NCBI GenBank assembly: GCA_900618425.1
Contig: UZAN01039623.1
Coordinates: 4,372 to 68,371 of the forward strand
Direction: 5' to 3'
DNA: 64,000 bases
From: Echinostoma caproni
Lineage: Eukaryota; Platyhelminthes; Trematoda; Plagiorchiida; Echinostomatidae
Positions 12,990 through 23,487 of the stretch are shown here, in pieces (the stretch's first letter is position 1; every line of letters starts with the position of its first letter). The position numbers and the translations under genes are program-made. The notes below the pieces were generated by a model. It ran no database searches, was not told the DNA's origin, and worked only from the letters and a program-made list of their open reading frames with translations.

Positions 12990-13329
12990 GCTTGAACCGC
13001 TCTCCCTAGGACCGAAAATTTTGTTGTTCCGCTCCCAAAACTAAACAAGTGTATCTGGAGGTAGAGTTCGAGAATCTGTATTCCCAAATATCCGATCTTG
13101 TTCGGCGGTCTTCACCAGATTTAGAAGAGCTGAAATCTACTCTAGTCAGCACCTGTTACAAAGTCTTGGGCATTAAACCACCGACAAAATAGTTAGTAAC
13201 CGCACAACGCTGGGAACGGTTGAAGGAGTTAAAGGAAAACCAAGATCATATTCTTTCGAGACCAGATAGAGGCGCTGGAATAGTCCTTCTAAACAGATCC
13301 GATTCCATCAACAAGATGAACATTTTAAG
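12990..13329 (+). pseudogene. Penelope-like element (PLE1), 5' part of reverse transcriptase
   Basis: The frame near 13050-13320 gives an N-terminal region with one in-frame TAG. It then gives SRPDRGAGIVLLNRSDSINK, the (P)DKG-(G)-V-(M/L)---D motif of Penelope-like reverse transcriptases. The frame breaks off at 13329 where a CR1-like element begins, and the same frame of the same protein resumes at 14187. The element is decayed and not expected to be active. Confidence 0.75.
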
Positions 13330-14186
13330 TATGCTGATGATATCGCCATTTCTGTTTCCATATCTATCCAATCAGAACTGGCTGAATATAACACAAGCCT
13401 ATCTCACCTCGTTTCATATTCCACTTCTTCGGGTCTTAATCTTAATCCTGAAAAATGCCTTGAATGTATATTCACTCTAAACCGTACCCCTCTGACAATG
13501 TCCAGATTCATGGAAAGCCGATGAGCAGGGTCAGCCATATGAAGTACTTAGGTGTCACACTTGAAAGTAACCTTCGCTGGTCCTTACATACCCAAAGTAT
13601 TGCTCGTAAGTTGAAAAGGCTCTCTTTTCAGATCAGAAGACTGCGCCAATTCTGTTCTGACTCGTCGTTGATAAACACTTTCGTTCAACAATGTGTCCTC
13701 CCTTTATTGCTCTCCTGTAATTTTCCCTGGTTTGTTGAAGGCTGATTTCAAGTTGCTGAGGCGTGGCCTCTCAATGATCAGCCGTGTTCCATTATCTGTT
13801 CTGATTGGCAATATGTGTAATGCCCATATTGATGCATGCTTAAAGTTTGCTGACAATATCCTATCTGGTTGCACCCATCCTCTACACACTGACTTGTGTG
13901 TATGCAATTCCCACCCCTGCACCCGTTCCAAATATAAACTTATCCCGTCTCGCATATCCTCATACAGAAACTCTTTGGTACCCTATCTTGCCCGGATACT
14001 GACACACTGACAAGGAAAGTGTTCGCTCTGAGCTTTCTAATGCATTTGGTAATTAACTCATACCTTTGTATGTTTTCACATCCCACTTTTTCCCCCTGTT
14101 CTTACCAGAATCGTAACGGTGGTCTATTTTTTGGCTGAAAGCTTGTATATATAAATCGCTAAAGCTTGAATACAATACAATACAAC
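13330..14186 (+). mobile_element. CR1-like non-LTR retrotransposon, 5'-truncated, inside PLE1
   Basis: The insert begins exactly at the reverse transcriptase YADDI codons (13330-13344). Two frame changes later it gives MKYLGVTLESNLRWSLH, the segment after the RT core in CR1/Jockey-type elements. The frame ends LARILTH-stop near 14010, followed by an untranslated part and a short ATACA-type repeat tail (14169-14186). A two-base AG is found on both sides (13328-13329 and 14187-14188). The element is dead: truncated and frameshifted. Confidence 0.8.
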
Positions 14187-15512
14187 AGCGACACCAGAAA
14201 ATTTCACAAAATAGCTGGGGAGAAAGATAAGACGGAACAGATAGAAAAGTCACTGTCGAAAACTCTCCGGTGTCTAGAACAGAGAGACGTAATGGACACT
14301 ACCGCATTTGAGCAACTCCGACCAACTGGAACAATGATCCCGAGGCTTTATGGATTGCCAAAGATACATAAAATTGAGTGCCTCTCCGACCATTCCCAGA
14401 CATGTGTAATTCCCCTTACCATGCTATGGCCAAGTGACTGCTAGCGATCCTGGAACCCACGAGAGCACAACTCACCAAGCATACATGAAAGGAATCCTAT
14501 GACTTGGTGAGTAGGAATAAAGACAATTATAAACGGATTACGCATGATATCACTCGACGTCAGTTTATTCTTCACAAACGTTCCCATTGCTGAACCTATT
14601 GAATACATATGTGACCATATCTGAAACAACAACTGTGAAATTGGAATACCAGTTGGTGATCTTAAACAATTACCATACTTTTGCACCCAGAACATACAAT
14701 TCCAATTCAACGACGAAGTTTATCGCCAAACGGATGGGGTAGCCATGGGACCTCCTCTAGGTCCACTGTTCACAGGTGTTTTCATGGCGAAGCTGGAGAA
14801 TAACATCCTAAAAAGAACAATCGATCGTTGTATATTTTACAAGCGCTATGTGGATGACATTTTGTGCTTTGCTGATGACAGTGCGAATCTGTCAATATTC
14901 TTAAAAGTATTCAATTCAGTACGTCCAAACCTAAAGTTCACTTTAGAGAACGAAAAGAATGAGCAGATGGACGTTCTACTAAACCGCCGAGTTGACGGAA
15001 CTATCCAACGTGCCATCTACAGGAAGTCATCGTGGAACAATCAGTATATCCATTTCAAAAGCTATTTGCTTTTGAAATGGAAAAGAAACCTGATTCAGTG
15101 CTTAGCTACTAGAGCGCGGAGAATATGTACAAACGATACCATTGACACAGAACTGAGGTTTATCCGAGAGGTTTTCCTTCACAGTGGATACCCAGAACGA
15201 TTCGTGGACAACATTCTGAGGTGTCACCGGTTGTCAAACAAGATCACTGCCAGTGAGAAGAAACCGGTTTACATATCACTACCTTTCAAGGGGGATACCA
15301 CTGCAGAGATGGTGACACGTAAACTGAGTACAGTTGCATAAAAAGCGTTCCCCGCAGCAAAACTGCTCATTGTGTTCATCTTCAGGCCACTTTTGTGCTT
15401 CCAAGTCAAGGATAAATTGCCTGCTTCTGCCGGACCATTGCGCATGTAATTATTTCCCTTTAAACTTGTCATGATTTCTCCTGCTCCCCCTCCCTTCTAA
15501 ACAGTTTGATAG
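14187..15512 (+). pseudogene. Penelope-like element (PLE1), main reverse transcriptase part
   Basis: It resumes with SDTRKFHKIAGEKDKT, then RLYGLPKIHK, a Penelope-like signature. Next come SLDVSLFFTNVP (14.55 kb), QTDGVAMGPPLGPLF (14.73 kb) and the catalytic YVDDI (about 14.85 kb). A thumb-like region follows (CLATRARRICTND, SGYPERFV), then SLPFKGD. One stop near 15341 is followed by more PLE-like sequence (KAFPAAKLL, KDKLPAS). The GIY-YIG endonuclease expected next is missing. Several stops and one disrupted stretch (14.44-14.55 kb) show decay. The last 80 bp match 62650-62790. Confidence 0.85.
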
Positions 15513-15605
15513 AAATTGTGATGTATTAGCCTGTAGAAGAATCACCGCAAACGAGCTTGTTTGTTACTCTGTTTGCTTACAACGTGTAAGGATGTTGAAT
15601 TCGGA

Positions 15606-15617
15606 TTATATATATAC

Positions 15618-15665
<48 letters not shown>
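15606..15665. repeat. AT/ATAC microsatellite
   Basis: About 60 bp of TATATA with interspersed ATACAT. It lies just downstream of the PLE nest. Confidence 0.9.
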
Positions 15666-15905
15666 CTTATGTATACACGCATCACGCGCCAATAACGCAC
15701 TCAATAACATTACACCAATACCAATTGCCACCCCTACTCAAGGACACGGAACTCACAACACAGCCTGCGTCATCTATCGCGCGAAATTTGTTGATGAAGT
15801 ATCATGCTACGGATCTGACAATGTAAGATCATTTATGCTAACACCAACCCCAGCTGATTAGGTGTTTGTCGGAGTCATTTGCAATCAGAAAATGAAAACC
15901 TGGCC

Positions 15906-15927
15906 TGTGTGTGTGTGTGTGTGTGTG
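15906..15927. repeat. (GT)n microsatellite
   Basis: About eleven GT units. Confidence 0.9.
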
Positions 15928-15984
15928 CAAAATAACTGTCAATCACACTAACAATGCCTTTTTAGTGGTGCAAGTCTGGTGATT

Positions 15985-16108
15985 CGTGTGTAACCCGATG
16001 TACTGTTCAGCGATATAAACTGTAGTTTTCTGTCGTATTGTACCAGTCAAGATGCAATGAAATCTGCCTTGGCATAAATTGTGCAACCTAGCTTTGCTGT
16101 GCTCTCAC
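15985..16108 (-). repeat. Dispersed repeat X, copy 2 (inverted)
   Basis: The reverse complement contains TATGCCAAGGCAGATTTCAT and GACTGGTACAATACGACAG. It matches 11691-11810 with scattered differences. With that copy it brackets the retroelement nest in inverted orientation. Confidence 0.7.
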
Positions 16109-17778
16109 TAGGTCAATGATGTTGGATCAGAGATATTTCGAGGGCTTCCTGCAATGAAAATGCTTTTCATCCAGTCATACGTGAACAACAATCTTTTCGA
16201 AAACATTTCTTTTCATCCGTGTTTGAAAATCGAAGAATTAGACACTCATTTATACATCGCAAGAAAAATTATTTGATATTGCTTGATTATTTTGCATTTC
16301 TTATTTTTTTTAGTAATTGTCAAACTGCAGCCATTCCAAACGTGCTCCACTGCATTAAAAAACAAATTCTTATTGCTCTCGTGGTCCTACGGTGTGCTAG
16401 TTGACTAGAACTTTGGTTTGTCATTCTGCATATCCCTATCTGCAGTTCTGGCCTGTCTGATAGGACGGCTGATAATTTCGGAATCAGACGGCAGATAGTT
16501 GCAATGGAAGATTACCAGGGAGCAGGTTGCTATTTTGATGTCATAAGGCCTAAAAATGAACTGGACAGACTGATCCAATCAGCCGTATTTTTGAAACATT
16601 GAAATTACGTGTAACGCTGTTCCTAGTTTGATATTTACCAAGAAAGTTTTGCAATTTTAGTGTTTCTTTGGGTAGAAGCATTTTCGGAATAAACAATTTG
16701 GTTCACTTCTCCGGTGGAGATTTCATCAAAGCGCTTGATAACACAACCGGATGCGCCCAAAAAGGATGTGTTTATTTATAATCGATGAACAATAATGGGT
16801 ATGTGAAAACGTTTCGACACAGACTGTTTGGTTATTGAACCCCGAGTCTAATTCAAATTTTTGCTCCATGCAGGAAAGTATCACAATGGTGCGCGTAATT
16901 TTCACTACAACTTGAAAATTTCGCAGAGGCTGTTTGAATCATTTTGTGCTCCCACAGGAATCACTTTCGTTCACGGTGATTGAGGAAAAGAGCATTCAAT
17001 TGGAACGGGAATAAAAGCATAGGAGGGGTGGGGTCTACCAGTTTCCAGGATACTTGTTAGATAAGCCCAAAGTTTGAGTCGGTCAGAAGACAAAAGAAAA
17101 ATGCCGTGAAATCAGTAATATCATAGCAACCTATTGTGTTTATTGATATTCTCAGGTGGTAACGCACACACAGAGAAGGCGTTCCTGAAATTTAGTATTA
17201 ATTAACACAGATAGTGTACAGAACCGCAAACGATTTTTCGTTGAACAACGACACGTTATTTAGGTGGAGGGAACAGGCTCTGCTTGACAAGCGAAGCATA
17301 GAGCATTTTATATTGATTTTATTTGAAGTTTACTGTTTAAAATAATGGAAGTATAAGAGATAGATTATCTGAAAAACCCTGGTACTAAGAAGGAGTTTGT
17401 GTACAGTTTCATAATTACGTATTAATTTTACTTTAATCAATTTTATTGCACCAACGATCACTATATTCAACTATCAAACTTTTATTTTCATTGGATTGCT
17501 GAGCTGATGTTACAACAACTTAAACTCCTGGTCATTGTTTGAATTATTATTCATGTGTACCTGAGCACTACTTTCTTCTTGCACATGGTTGTCATGCCCG
17601 NGATCAATGAATTATGAAGTTGCTGGTTAGAAAAATGCATGATAGATAGTATTCCGTGCATTTTGCGGACTCCTGTTGTTGTAGACTTTTTACGAGTAGC
17701 TTTATTATACAGATCTGTCACATAATGACATTAATAGTCCTGTTTTCTGATAAGTTTATTGCTCCGAAGTTTTACATA
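16109..17778. other. Intronic stretch without supported genes
   Basis: AT-rich, with short open frames only and one ambiguous base near 17601. I see nothing I can support. Confidence 0.5.
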
Positions 17779-18010
17779 ACCAGTTCATCCTGATCCATTC
17801 AGGGAGACCCCCATATATGACAGATGTGAGATGGATCGACCGAGGAGAACCAACGGAATGGCCTCCAAGATCACCTGATCTGTCTCCCTCAGAATTTTTT
17901 TGTGATATCTAAAGCGAGCAACCCTTTAGCATGATATTCGTTTTCCGGACACGCTTAGAACAATAGAGCCTGTACATAAGAGACTAATCCAGTGCTGGCA
18001 CAATGTCATC
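17779..18010 (+). pseudogene. Mariner/Tc1-type transposase relic, C-terminal part
   Basis: The frame 17779-17912 gives RWIDRGEPTEWPPRSPDLSP, then SEFF. WPPRSPDLSP-(D/E)FF is the last catalytic block of mariner-type transposases. After a stop, another frame (about 17938-18005) gives RFPDTLRTIEPVHKRLIQCW, which fits the C-terminal helix. The rest of the transposase and any terminal inverted repeats are not recognisable. Confidence 0.7.
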
Positions 18011-18119
18011 ACCTCACACATTTTCTCCTTTCTGAATTGCCCGAATGGTGCATCGCTTCATAACTGATTCAATTGTGATGATTCTCGCCAATGCTCATGC
18101 AGCATAGGATTCATAACTT

Positions 18120-18540
18120 ATCCTCCAGTCCGAGTCCGACAATCAGATGATAGATTGGGTTTATGAATCGGTCGATCGAACGGTTCAGCTGAAACAAGGG
18201 ACGTGATGCTTGCCCCATCCAGAACCTGCACCTTGTCCACAGTCAAGAGTTTTTGGCATACCCAGTGAACTTCGCCTGTGCACGGTAGGAGTGCATCATC
18301 ACACGGCGGGAGAACCAGTGACAACAAGGGCATCACAAACATTACGAGCCGGTGATCAGACAGTATCGTGTCAGGTCGAGGGAAGCCAAATTGTGCAAAT
18401 GGTGGATAATGATCCAATCACAACGCGTAGAGGTTCAGAAGAATATTTTTATTTCAGGTCAAGGGTGAGAGGGACAAGACGATGCGAAACGATGGAGGAA
18501 TGGTACATCCCATTCATTAACAAAAGATAAACGCGTAGGC
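18120..18540. other. GC-richer segment with overlapping open frames
   Basis: Open frames of about 100 codons lie on both strands (minus 18118-18417, plus 18210-18530) and neither resembles a family I know. The composition differs from the flanks, so an old repeat is likely. Confidence 0.35.
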
Positions 18541-21500
18541 TAAAATGTAAACAACAACCGATCGCATAGTCCGCGGGACGGAGCGAAGATCATCCTATCG
18601 AGTATCATGCAGCAGTGTTATTCATTTGGTAAATAAATATCATGAAGACCTCCTCCAGGATTATTCCCTATAACGAGCAAAATTGCGACGGTCATTAGGT
18701 CGAATAACCGAGGGCAGACGTCACTTCAGAACGCGCCCCTTTTATTAATAAATCTTTTTGGATGACTGAATGGAACGGTGCTGTGATTTATCAAGAACAG
18801 ATTTGCGATGGGTTCAGGTTATTTGCCCCTAATGCAACTCAGGAGGTGAAGGCAGACAGTGCCGATACTGCTCAATTCCGAGCGTATAAAAAACAGTAAG
18901 CTCTGATGGCGCTCCGACACAACGGAATCGCCGCAGTTTATTCAAGCACTAAAAATAACCTGGAACTATGATATATATAACGAACCATAAAATCTTATCC
19001 GGTAGTCTCAGTGACCTAAATCAACGGCTACTTATTTCACTTGTCCAACCGATTTCGGTAGCCNGGTGATCTTTATCCGGATAATGCTAAGTGCACTGAA
19101 TTTGATACCAGTGAAAAATGTAACGTTCAGATCAGTTTACGATTTTAAAATAAATCTTAATCAAATTTCCGGTTGAGAAAAGCTCACTGTTACGTCTCCC
19201 GGGTAAGTTAACAGCTACTCGCCTCTCAGACTATACATTATCTGATCAAGAAAACAGGGGACGACGGAATGTTGAGAATGATGAAAAATTTGTGTAATTC
19301 TCAAGCGTTTGGGCAGAAACCACTTATATAATCACAGGGGCTAAATTTTTAAATTCCTGGAGAANTAAAAGAAGTGAGAGACAGAAAGAAATATAAACTG
19401 TTCGAAAATATATTGTTCAACTTACTGTTACGTGTAGTTGAACATTAAGTTCTTAATTTCTTATCAAAAGTGATGTATCTACAATCCCTGTCGTTTTCGG
19501 TGGTGTAAGTGTTTGATCAATACAGACACCTAACATTACACGGAAACTTGGTGATATCCATCAACCATGTGTTGGTGCTCAGTTTAACCAATTGATTAGA
19601 CATACCCAAAAGATAATGACTCTGTGGAGCAAATTTGCATCTTTGAGAAGGTTTTATTTCAGAACTAATGAACTACCGGTATAAAAAGTATTGGTTCTGG
19701 TCATACATCCGCCCATTTATTGATTTTAACAATGGTTAGCGACCAGTGGGAGGAAACGTTGTAATTATTTGGTACAGAATAAAATGTGAACGATCAGGCA
19801 TACAATTCGGGGGCAAAACGGAGTTGTCTGTCGGAAATTGAGGAGTTCTGCGATCTGCAGGTGTCACTGCTTGATAAATGATGAATAAGGTAGAACAATG
19901 GGCGTAGACTGGCAGGACTGCGATCTTTTTCTTCCTTTTACCTAATACATAATCAATTCAGTCACAACAGAATTGACAATACGGCTTTCGGAACAGATGT
20001 GCTGAGAAATTTCCCAACTCTGGCTTATTCCGTTCAAGTGTACCAAAGGTAGTAAGATGGATTATCCTTGTGCACATAAGGCGTCGGATTACAATCAATT
20101 TCTCTGCACCCGATAAAAAGTGGAGTTGTAAACCATGAGAATGCATCTTAGCTAGTAGCAATCAAACCAAAGGAGAGTTTCCGGTGTACACGTTTTCATG
20201 CAACCTTGAGGCTAATTCATGATGCTATGCTAGTCATAGAACCAGACATATATCCGTGAAGGTGTTTGCTGAACAAGGCAACTGATACTAGAAGGTGGAA
20301 TCCAGATCGGAATTAAGTCACATGATACATTGGATTCTGTGAAATCGCATTTTCTATTCTATAATTGATGTTTTAGGCTGGCGCTTTAAATGATGCACCC
20401 GAGGAGTATCACAGATTGACGTGTTCACAAACATTATTATATCGTACCGTGGAACTTGACGCCTCATATTTGGGATCTGATATATGAATGACATCATCGT
20501 GCGATGAGGAAATAGCTTCCATAAGTAATTTTGTTTGAATCAGTGACAAATGTACCGAACAATGATGGAAAGCTTAAACTGTACTTCTTTTTGGAAAACA
20601 AGGAGTTAATAGCACATACAGTATAAATAAAAGTGAGAACTTCATGCGATTTCTTTCTTGATAACCAGATACTTTTAGTTGTGTATCTCACACGGGTGAC
20701 CACATGTATCATGGTTATATTCCTACTAAGAACTGTAGTATTATTTCTCAAAGTATCAAATTCTTTCTCCCCCTTGAATGAATGTTGTAACGATGGAAGT
20801 CAAATAACCCCTCCGAGGCGTAGTGCTATTGATCGGGTTTTTGCGAGGCGAAGTGAAACTTTGATGGACGGGTTGCAACCAGTGACGCAATAGGTAGCAC
20901 CCAGGAAACAGTGTCTCGAATCTCACTACTTGAGGCACTAATTACGTTTGGATTACCATTACAGATGACGCTTCAACATAGTTGCGTAATCCCAACGGAC
21001 AGGGGAAATGAATTCTGATTGAAAACAGGTGATTTTCGTTTTCACGAGACCAGTTGGTATTATAGTTTCGTTTTCGAATAGAGTATGAGCACCAAAATTC
21101 TGGTTGCAACACAATATTTTGGATACAATAGTGTTGTTTTTATTTGAATTTCTACACGTTAATATTTCCTGTGCTCGATTGTGCTCACTCGCATGATCTA
21201 CACCGTGACCCCTGAAATGAACAGATCTGTTTGGTTTGCTACACCTGTTTTAATCTTAAACNNNNNATTTTAAATTAGTTTGAATGGTACGTAATTGAAT
21301 ACATACATAATGATTCAGTGAAGTTATCTGGGTAAAGATCAACCGAAGCGTGAACTGGTAAGCTAAAAGACACTTCTGAACAGCTATTTAGACATGAACG
21401 GGTGTCAGTACCAGTGTAAATCCATCGATTCAACTGAGGATTACGAACACAGGACCCCATAGGCGGAGCGCAAGTGTACTACCCATCTGCAAACTAGACC

Positions 21501-23380
21501 GATATTCACTCTGCCTGTACACAAAATGGCAAACTCGTCTTTGCATGTGTTTTGCTTGCATTACAGCTCAGCACTAGTCGTCGATTGGAAACATTCCCAA
21601 CCGGAATGGTTGTATCACGAGAATCGTGGAAGATTTGATAGTGTATACATATAATGTATATAAAATTGACGAACTCCTAATTAATTTTCAAGGGTGTTAG
21701 TTATATCTGTTATACCACCATGAATCAGTGCAGTATGGCTCGAAAGTGACATAGATTTCAAAGTGAAAATTACAAATACTTTTTAAGAGACATCCGTGAG
21801 ACACATATGTAAGACGGTGATCTCACGGTGAACACCAAGAATCATATTTTTAAAACTAATTCGGAAGATATACAGAGTGAAAAAGAGCCAGACAAAGTGT
21901 TTTTAATTGGCCACAGAAAAATCTGTGAGAAGGTCATCCTTATCATCATCGTCATTGACATCATCATTTTCATCATCCGCTGCACCATCACCAACACTTC
22001 AACCACAAACAATTTCATATAAATAAAACAAACACATTCACTTGGTGGTTTGATTTAGGTCAAGCTCTCCATTGTCCAGTGGTCTTTGGACGGTAAGTAA
22101 TGGCCTGTTCGCATCAACACCAAACACTTACATGGGAAGAATAGTGAATCCTTCAAATTTGTGATCTCAAATAACCGTTTGTCGAAATGAATAGTTATAT
22201 ACAAAGTCCCATAGGGCCCTCGACGAATGCTTTTCAAGGTTTTTAAGGCTTGCAAAACGGAGCCATTTTAGAGAATGTGTATTATTTATGCGACCTAAGC
22301 AGATACACTATACTGTGGAACTTAATTAATGTTATCATCCAAAACCTCTCACTTTTCATTTTGAGGGATTGAGATAAATATCTGTTGGTTTTTGGACCTC
22401 TTACTAGTTCTCTTTCACGTTCTGGTGTACTCATAATCCAATAAATGCGAGAACTAGACCAAATGCTATGAGTTAAAATTAGTTCACATGGAGAAATCAG
22501 TCGCTCTAGTTGCGTCACATTGTGCGCAATTGCACCGGATGAAAATAGTCGTTTTTCACCAATTAATGACAGGCTACCAAATGACATACTAAGACATGCG
22601 CGGTTCTTCTAATCAGATACTTTCTCTTATTCTTTAGTTGCCGTCACACTTTTTGCTGTACCGCTCGCGAGAAACCCATTAACTCACTTGATGTCGTAAA
22701 ATGTGTTGAGCCTTGAGCAATAAAACGGATTTCCCTAACCCAGATCCGTTTTTTCAACCCATTAGAACATCTACTGAATCGATCAATCATTTGGTTAAAC
22801 GGCCACTATTTGAAAATGAGGTTGTGCAATACCTCTCTGGGCGCTCCGCACAACACGCATGTGTTACACAGCTCTGAGATAGACAAGCGTGAGTCAACGA
22901 TCGAAATCCCCATGGATGATGACCATGGCATCAACGTGATATACTGGTCTCACGTGGAAAGCTATTAGAGTGTGAATTAACAACAACTTAGTAACCGTTA
23001 CCAACCGGGACCGACTACGTGCTTTAGTTCACCCATTTTCGGCTCAACTTCAAAAATTTCTGTGAAAAACATTGCCAGTGTTTCTGTCACATAATAGTTT
23101 CTTGTGATTTTATTGGAAAAAGAGCAGGAATCATCGGTGATTAGCTTGCATAAATTGTGAACGGATAACATGAACTTGGAGGTATTGGAAGAAATTAAAT
23201 AGTATGTACAGTGAACATATAAATAAAAAAGTTTTCCCAACGCCACCGATATTAAACAAAATTGGAGAAAATGTCAGTACTGGTTCGAGAGGAATTCGAC
23301 TTGCGTAACACGTAGGAAGAAAATGATTAGGGATCGATCAACAGAAAACAAACAATCAGGTCAATCGTAGCGGGGCTAAC
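18541..23380. other. Intronic stretch without supported genes
   Basis: Mostly AT-rich, with a five-base gap at 21262-21266 and ambiguous bases near 19064 and 19365. A short GC-richer patch is near 20,800-20,930 and an ATC-rich stretch near 21,940-21,980. No exon is supported. Confidence 0.5.
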
Positions 23381-23487
23381 CTTCGAAAGCGGACATCAGC
23401 GATACTGCTCGCATTCGGCCTGGTCATCGCCCCGCGCTCCGGGCTGCGATTTGATTTGTTCACCTCCGCTAGGAATCCCGGACTCTG
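23381..23487 (-). CDS. FRMD3/5-like: FRMD3/5-like exon: short linker
   Basis: The acceptor is GTTTGATGTTCTCCGTACAG and the donor GTTAGC. It has 35 codons plus two bases. The peptide starts QSPGFLAEVNKSNRSPERG and ends ADVRFRR. It is GC-rich against its surroundings and polar, with no known domain. The phase-0 start fits the linker exon and the two-base end fits the terminal exon, the split codon being Arg. The donor departs from consensus after GT. The acceptor is followed at once by CAG, a tandem NAGNAG site that could drop the first Gln. Confidence 0.82.
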
